Assembly: GCA_934667845.1 (NCBI GenBank)
Contig: CAKUMQ010000003.1
Span: 11,485-75,484 of the forward strand
DNA: 64,000 nucleotides
From: an uncultured Eubacteriales bacterium
Lineage (GTDB): Bacteria > Bacillota > Clostridia > Oscillospirales > Acutalibacteraceae
Direction of reading: 5' to 3'
This document shows positions 60,937 to 64,000 of this stretch, in pieces. Position numbers and translations under genes: made by a program. Positions within the stretch are counted from its first letter, which is position 1, and each line of letters starts with the position of its first letter. Under the pieces are notes generated by a model. The model was not told where the DNA came from. It did not search any database and was given only the letters and a program-made list of their open reading frames with translations.

Positions 60937-60976
60937 AAAGGAGCCGTTCTCCGCTCACGCGGAGAACGGCTCCTTT
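60937..60976. terminator. Bidirectional terminator after GH38
   Basis: 17-18 bp perfect stem (60937-60953 with 60960-60976, arms starting AAA and ending TTT), between the convergent GH38 and GxGYxYP-like genes. Confidence 0.85.
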
Positions 60977-60992
60977 GGTGCTGATACGGGGC

Positions 60993-62831
60993 TTATTGCT
61001 TCAGGTATGTATGGGCGAGCGTCAGAAGATCACTGGGCAGGCAAAAACGGATGTTTTCGCCATAGCGCGCTTTGAGCTTATCGCACTGTTCGTTGATGTA
61101 ACGATAGCCGTAATACATGCCGCCGGGCGCTTCGCCCAGCGCGGCCTGCGTAATGCACAGAGAGTAAAATGTCGGCCGATCCGGATCCGGTTCGACGGAG
61201 GAGAATTTGTCCGTAATGTCCAGCCCGCAGTTGGTGGACACGACCAAAGGTTTGTCTTCAAACAGATAGGCATTTCCCGAAAAGCTCTGATCCGCTTCCG
61301 ACGGATCGCCCCAGTCCAGTGCCCCGAGAATGACGGATTGAGACATGAAGTGCACACGGTCATTGACCTGCGGCACCCGGGACGACGCTATTGTGCGCAT
61401 TCCGGCTTTTTGCAGAAAATAATTGTTTACCGCATGCCAGGCGGAAAAGGCAGACGGCTTGTAGATGTCTTCCCAAATATAGGAGAAACCGGCCGGTCCG
61501 CCCATCAGCTCGTCGTTTTTGGTCAAACGGGATATGTACCATTCGAGCATGGTCGGTGCAAGTTCATACAGCGCCGGATTCAATTCCAGCCCGATCGGAT
61601 AGGCACCGCGGTGTGCGGTATTGCTCCAGAGAAACTGTGATGCCTTCTGGTTGAATTGCACATTGTCGCCGTCGCTGATGTAGAGAGAGACATACATGAC
61701 TCCGTTTTGGGGCGTTTGTCCCGCTGTCGTAATGGGATTTTGCGTATAGTATACTTTTGAAGCGGAAAAGGAGCTGAAGAATGTGGCGTTGACAAAATAA
61801 TCCGAAACAAAGTAGGCGAATCCCTCCGGTGCGGTCACATTCAGCAGCAGATCGCCGCCTTCCCCATAGCCGAATACCAGCCCGGGCATGGTGTAATCGG
61901 AGCGCAGAAGCTGCTCGATAACCTCCCGCTCAGGCGCAAAGGTATAATCGAGCCAAAAGCAGAAGGATTTCGTCGCATACAGGTAATCCCAAACGGTATC
62001 GTTCTGATCGCATGCGCCGACATAGTGGCGGGTACACTGCGGCAGGATATGCTCGATCCCCCAGGTGTAGGCGCTGACCCGTCCGTTCCAGCGCCCGCGC
62101 ACATCCTCACGCGGCACGGCTGATAAGGCAGAAAGTTGTTTGTCCAGTGCCTCTGTCACGGGCAGCCCGTCACTGACCGAGGCTATGTTGATGGCCATGA
62201 CCATCTCATAGTTGTCACCGCCCGGAAATCCGTAGATGATGCGCTTTTTCACCAGATCCCGATAGCGATAAAACAATTCGTCTGCCGTGGTCGATCGAAA
62301 AGTCACATGGTAACGACGAGTCAGATCGTTTTTCCAGGCTTCGTCATTTGTGCAGGTGATCACAAAAACGGAGGCACCGCGTGAACGGGCAATCAATCCC
62401 TGAAGACAGAGTGCGGCGATCACCGTGGCATTGTCCTCGCCGCGCAGGTCGACACAGTCAACGGTTTCTCCGCTTGGGGCTGCTTTATAGAACAAGTTGT
62501 GCATAGTCATGGTGCCGACCCGTTCGGGAGTGCGGGCAGGTGTGGTATTGCGCGTGGTCGTTTGTGTGCCTTTAGTGGTCATGGATGGTGTTTCTCCTTT
62601 GGCGGATTCAGACCGGGTGGTCGTGTCAGAGTTTTTTGTCGTATCGGCAGCAGATGACTCGCCGGAATAGGAGGTCGAAGGAAGAGATCCGGCGAGAGGC
62701 TCTGTTGCTGTCGTCTGATTGCCGGGAGACGACGTTTCGTCCGAGGGGACAGAGGGTGTACAGGCGGTCAGCAGAACTAATACCGTTAGGATCGGAAGTG
62801 CCATAGCGCGGATAAATGGGCGGGGGATCAT
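60993..62831 (-). CDS. GxGYxYP-like lipoprotein (putative glycoside-active)
   Basis: 612 residues. Signal peptide with lipobox LLTAC (Cys 24), then a Ser/Thr/Glu-rich stalk (about 25-105), then a large globular domain. Blocks: VDCVDLRGEDNATVIAALCL, RYRDLVKKRIIYGFPGG, AYTWGIEHILPQC, YISDGDNVQFNQ (DGDN), YPIGLELNPALYELAPTMLEW, GGPAGFSYIWEDI, LPSDLLTLAHTYL. This pattern fits GxGYxYP domain proteins, a family of putative sugar-active enzymes without a known activity. The literal GxGYxYP motif is not present, so the family call is moderate. AAGGAGG lies 8 bases before ATG 62831. It is transcribed toward the operon from its own promoter. Stalk style matches the 54276 lipoprotein. Confidence 0.65.
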   Translation of the reverse strand: MIPRPFIRAMALPILTVLVLLTACTPSVPSDETSSPGNQTTATEPLAGSLPSTSYSGESSAADTTKNSDTTTRSESAKGETPSMTTKGTQTTTRNTTPARTPERVGTMTMHNLFYKAAPSGETVDCVDLRGEDNATVIAALCLQGLIARSRGASVFVITCTNDEAWKNDLTRRYHVTFRSTTADELFYRYRDLVKKRIIYGFPGGDNYEMVMAINIASVSDGLPVTEALDKQLSALSAVPREDVRGRWNGRVSAYTWGIEHILPQCTRHYVGACDQNDTVWDYLYATKSFCFWLDYTFAPEREVIEQLLRSDYTMPGLVFGYGEGGDLLLNVTAPEGFAYFVSDYFVNATFFSSFSASKVYYTQNPITTAGQTPQNGVMYVSLYISDGDNVQFNQKASQFLWSNTAHRGAYPIGLELNPALYELAPTMLEWYISRLTKNDELMGGPAGFSYIWEDIYKPSAFSAWHAVNNYFLQKAGMRTIASSRVPQVNDRVHFMSQSVILGALDWGDPSEADQSFSGNAYLFEDKPLVVSTNCGLDITDKFSSVEPDPDRPTFYSLCITQAALGEAPGGMYYGYRYINEQCDKLKARYGENIRFCLPSDLLTLAHTYLKQ

Positions 62832-62884
62832 GAAACGAGCCTCCTTTTTGTTGGAAAATCAGTGATTGTGTTATATAGTATATC

Positions 62885-62927
62885 ATATTTCCGATAAAAG
62901 TACATGACATATTTACTCCGGAAATAT
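62885..62927. promoter_or_regulatory. Spaced inverted repeat upstream of the GxGYxYP-like gene
   Basis: ATATTTCCG (62885-62893) and CGGAAATAT (62919-62927) are perfect 9-bp inverted copies 25 bases apart, 54-96 bases upstream of the ATG. This is a candidate operator for a regulator that contacts two half sites. Confidence 0.4.
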
Positions 62928-63432
62928 AGCATATAAGATTCTGGTGATAAAAGATGACCTCGTTCGGATATGTGCCTGCCCTTTTCAAAAAACCGTCAAA
63001 AATGGTCTTGCTTAAAAGCAAACGGGTCGTCAGCGGGGGTAGCTAAAAGCCAATGCACGAAAGTTGTGATACCGGAGGATCTTGTAGGAGAATCTGTGTC
63101 CGCTATGACGAGGTTGAGCTTCTGAGACCTGCTAAAACCGACCGGTTCACCGACTACCGCTATCATAGAGGGGATCAGCTCCCGACGGTCTGCCGCATTA
63201 CAGCACTGAGGAACAGGGGCTTTTTGCTTGCGGATAAGGAAGGATCGGAAAAATATTTTGCAGGAAGCGGAGGGGAGCTGAAGCGGCTTTCGCGGGATAC
63301 GGCATATAAGCTGACGATTCTAAGCGCAACCCCAAATCAATTTGTTTTTATCCTTCCACACATCCGAGCGACAACGGGTTTGCCAAACCGGAACAGGGAT
63401 CGTCCAAGGGCGATCCGCAATAACGGAAAAGG

Positions 63433-63478
63433 CCTGTCGGGTCTCCCTTGCAGGGGAACTCCCGACAGGTCTTTTTTT
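63433..63478 (+). terminator. Intrinsic terminator
   Basis: Perfect 9-bp stem (63433-63441 with 63461-63469), 19-base inner part that can pair further, then C and seven T. Its gene on the plus strand is not evident; it may be a leftover of a lost gene. Confidence 0.8.
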
Positions 63479-63493
63479 CGCTTTGTCCGCCCT

Positions 63494-63637
63494 TTATATC
63501 AGGCTGACAAGCCAGCAGATCACCCCATAGAGCACGCTGGCGATGGTGCCGTAGGCAATGACCGGCCCGGCGATGGAAAACAGCTTTGCCCCCATCCCCA
63601 GAACGAAGCCCTCTGCTTGTGTCAAGATAGGACACAT
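63494..63637 (-). pseudogene. Remnant of a small-helix membrane protein (C-terminal 40 residues)
   Basis: A 47-codon frame ending in a stop at 63494. The residues from about 8 on (AEGFVLGMGAKLFSIAGPVI and IASVLYGVICWLVSLI) form two membrane helices and have the look of a normal C-terminus, while the first seven codons (MCPILTQ) come from the junction sequence and have no RBS. The likely reading is a gene cut by an insertion whose 5' part lies beyond the element outside the window. Family not recognised. Confidence 0.45.
63618..63636. repeat. Short inverted repeat at the element junction
   Basis: TGTGTC (63618-63623), 7 bases, GACACA (63631-63636). It lies between the remnant gene and the recombinase and may be part of the attachment site or an insertion-sequence end. 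Confidence 0.4.
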
Positions 63638-63708
63638 AAATTTTTTTGCTTTTCTCGAATTATAGGATTCAGTCCAACGGTAATCAGTTATTTCTTCTCA
63701 AAGACTCA

Positions 63709-63999
63709 TCATCCGGCCTGCCTTGCGACTGCTTTTATAATTTCTTTGGTGAAATCATCATGACACCGGAAATCAATCTCTATTCGTCCATTTTCATAGA
63801 CACGGACTTTCTCTATCAGTTTCCGAAGGTCTTTTGGGCGGTACTCATTCAAAAGCTGAATACCCTTGGCATCTGCTTCTAACACAGCAGCTTTTTCTTT
63901 CCCAACCCTCAATTTTGTAATCGTTGCTTCCGTTGCTGCCAATTCATCACGCATGGAATCTATTGCGGTCTGGCGCTCTTCCTGGGCTGCGATAAATTT
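63709..63999 (-). CDS. C-terminal part of a large serine recombinase (window edge)
   Basis: The frame is open to the right edge of the window (first visible codon at 63999) and stops at 63709. The visible 96 residues have a coiled-coil segment (EERQTAIDSMRDELAATEAT) followed by a conserved end RPKDLRKLIEKVRVYENGRI and EIDFRCHDDFTKEI. The coiled coil and the LIEKVxVYxxGRIEI-x-F pattern are those of large serine recombinases of the Tn4451/TndX type. The catalytic N-terminus is outside the window. Such genes lie at the end of integrative elements, so the element lies to the right of base about 63700. Confidence 0.78.
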   Translation of the reverse strand, partial: KFIAAQEERQTAIDSMRDELAATEATITKLRVGKEKAAVLEADAKGIQLLNEYRPKDLRKLIEKVRVYENGRIEIDFRCHDDFTKEIIKAVARQAG

Positions 64000-64000
64000 A

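Larger units (their letters stand above)
62832..63493. other. Gene-poor region
   Basis: About 660 bases with no gene I can support. Near 62858-62876 is an AT-rich -10-like stretch (GATATACTATATAAC on the minus strand) that could serve the lipoprotein gene. An inverted pair ATATTTCCG (62885-62893) and CGGAAATAT (62919-62927) lies next to it. The rest, 62960-63430, has one open frame on the plus strand but no RBS and no recognisable motif. Confidence 0.5.

Noticed and set aside
63053..63763. 236-codon plus-strand frame in the gene-poor region
   Set aside because: No RBS at the start, no recognisable motif, runs through a strong terminator and over the recombinase C-terminus on the other strand.

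Overview
The window reads as chromosomal DNA of a GC-rich, spore-forming member of the Clostridia (Firmicutes), probably a gut-type Oscillospirales relative. Evidence: the gene order yqfC-yqfD-phoH-ybeY-era-yqzL-recO, a YlbJ/SpoVV homologue, AGGAGG-type ribosome binding sites, sortase-type surface proteins, and a Na+-pumping oxaloacetate decarboxylase. All statements rest on reading the sequence; no database search was run. No tRNA, rRNA or CRISPR array was seen.

Layout. 1-1.6 kb: 3' part of a Cd/Zn/Co P-type ATPase. 1.9-4.7 kb: purA-guaA (minus strand). 5-8.3 kb: oxaloacetate decarboxylase operon (oadG, biotin carrier, oadB, oadA). 8.5-10.3 kb: glmS. 10.4-18.2 kb: minus-strand block of mutS2, recO, yqzL, a small membrane protein, era, ybeY, phoH, yqfD, yqfC. 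18.3-19.5 kb: ylbJ. 19.6-24 kb: a minus-strand CotH / VTC-type polyphosphate polymerase / DUF4956 operon. 24.3-25.6 kb: gdhA. 26.1-34.3 kb: one 2748-residue modular surface protein with a perfect 6 x 57 bp repeat and an SPKTG sorting signal. 34.6-37.1 kb: an orphan phage-like lysis cassette (XhlA-like, holin-like, amidase, metallophosphoesterase).

37.2-62.8 kb is a large accessory glycan-acquisition locus. A GntR/LacI-type hybrid regulator is divergent from a long operon that holds two sugar ABC systems. Each has a solute-binding protein and two permeases, but there is no ATPase gene. Between the permease pairs sit three membrane or exported proteins with no assigned role: beta-propeller/TPR/TM, YIP1-family, and DUF5696-like lipoprotein. 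Then come three pectate-lyase-like beta-helix proteins predicted for cytosol, secretion and lipid anchoring, a four-module wall-anchored protein, a cytosolic GH38 alpha-mannosidase, and a convergent GxGYxYP-like lipoprotein. I read this as bind at surface, trim, import, then degrade alpha-mannosyl-containing oligosaccharide; the substrate is inference. This locus, above all the propeller/YIP1/DUF5696 set and the carbohydrate-binding domain fused to a solute-binding protein, is the best candidate for an undescribed system.

62.8-64 kb: gene-poor DNA ending at a mobile-element edge, with the C-terminus of a large serine recombinase beside a 47-codon remnant of a membrane protein.
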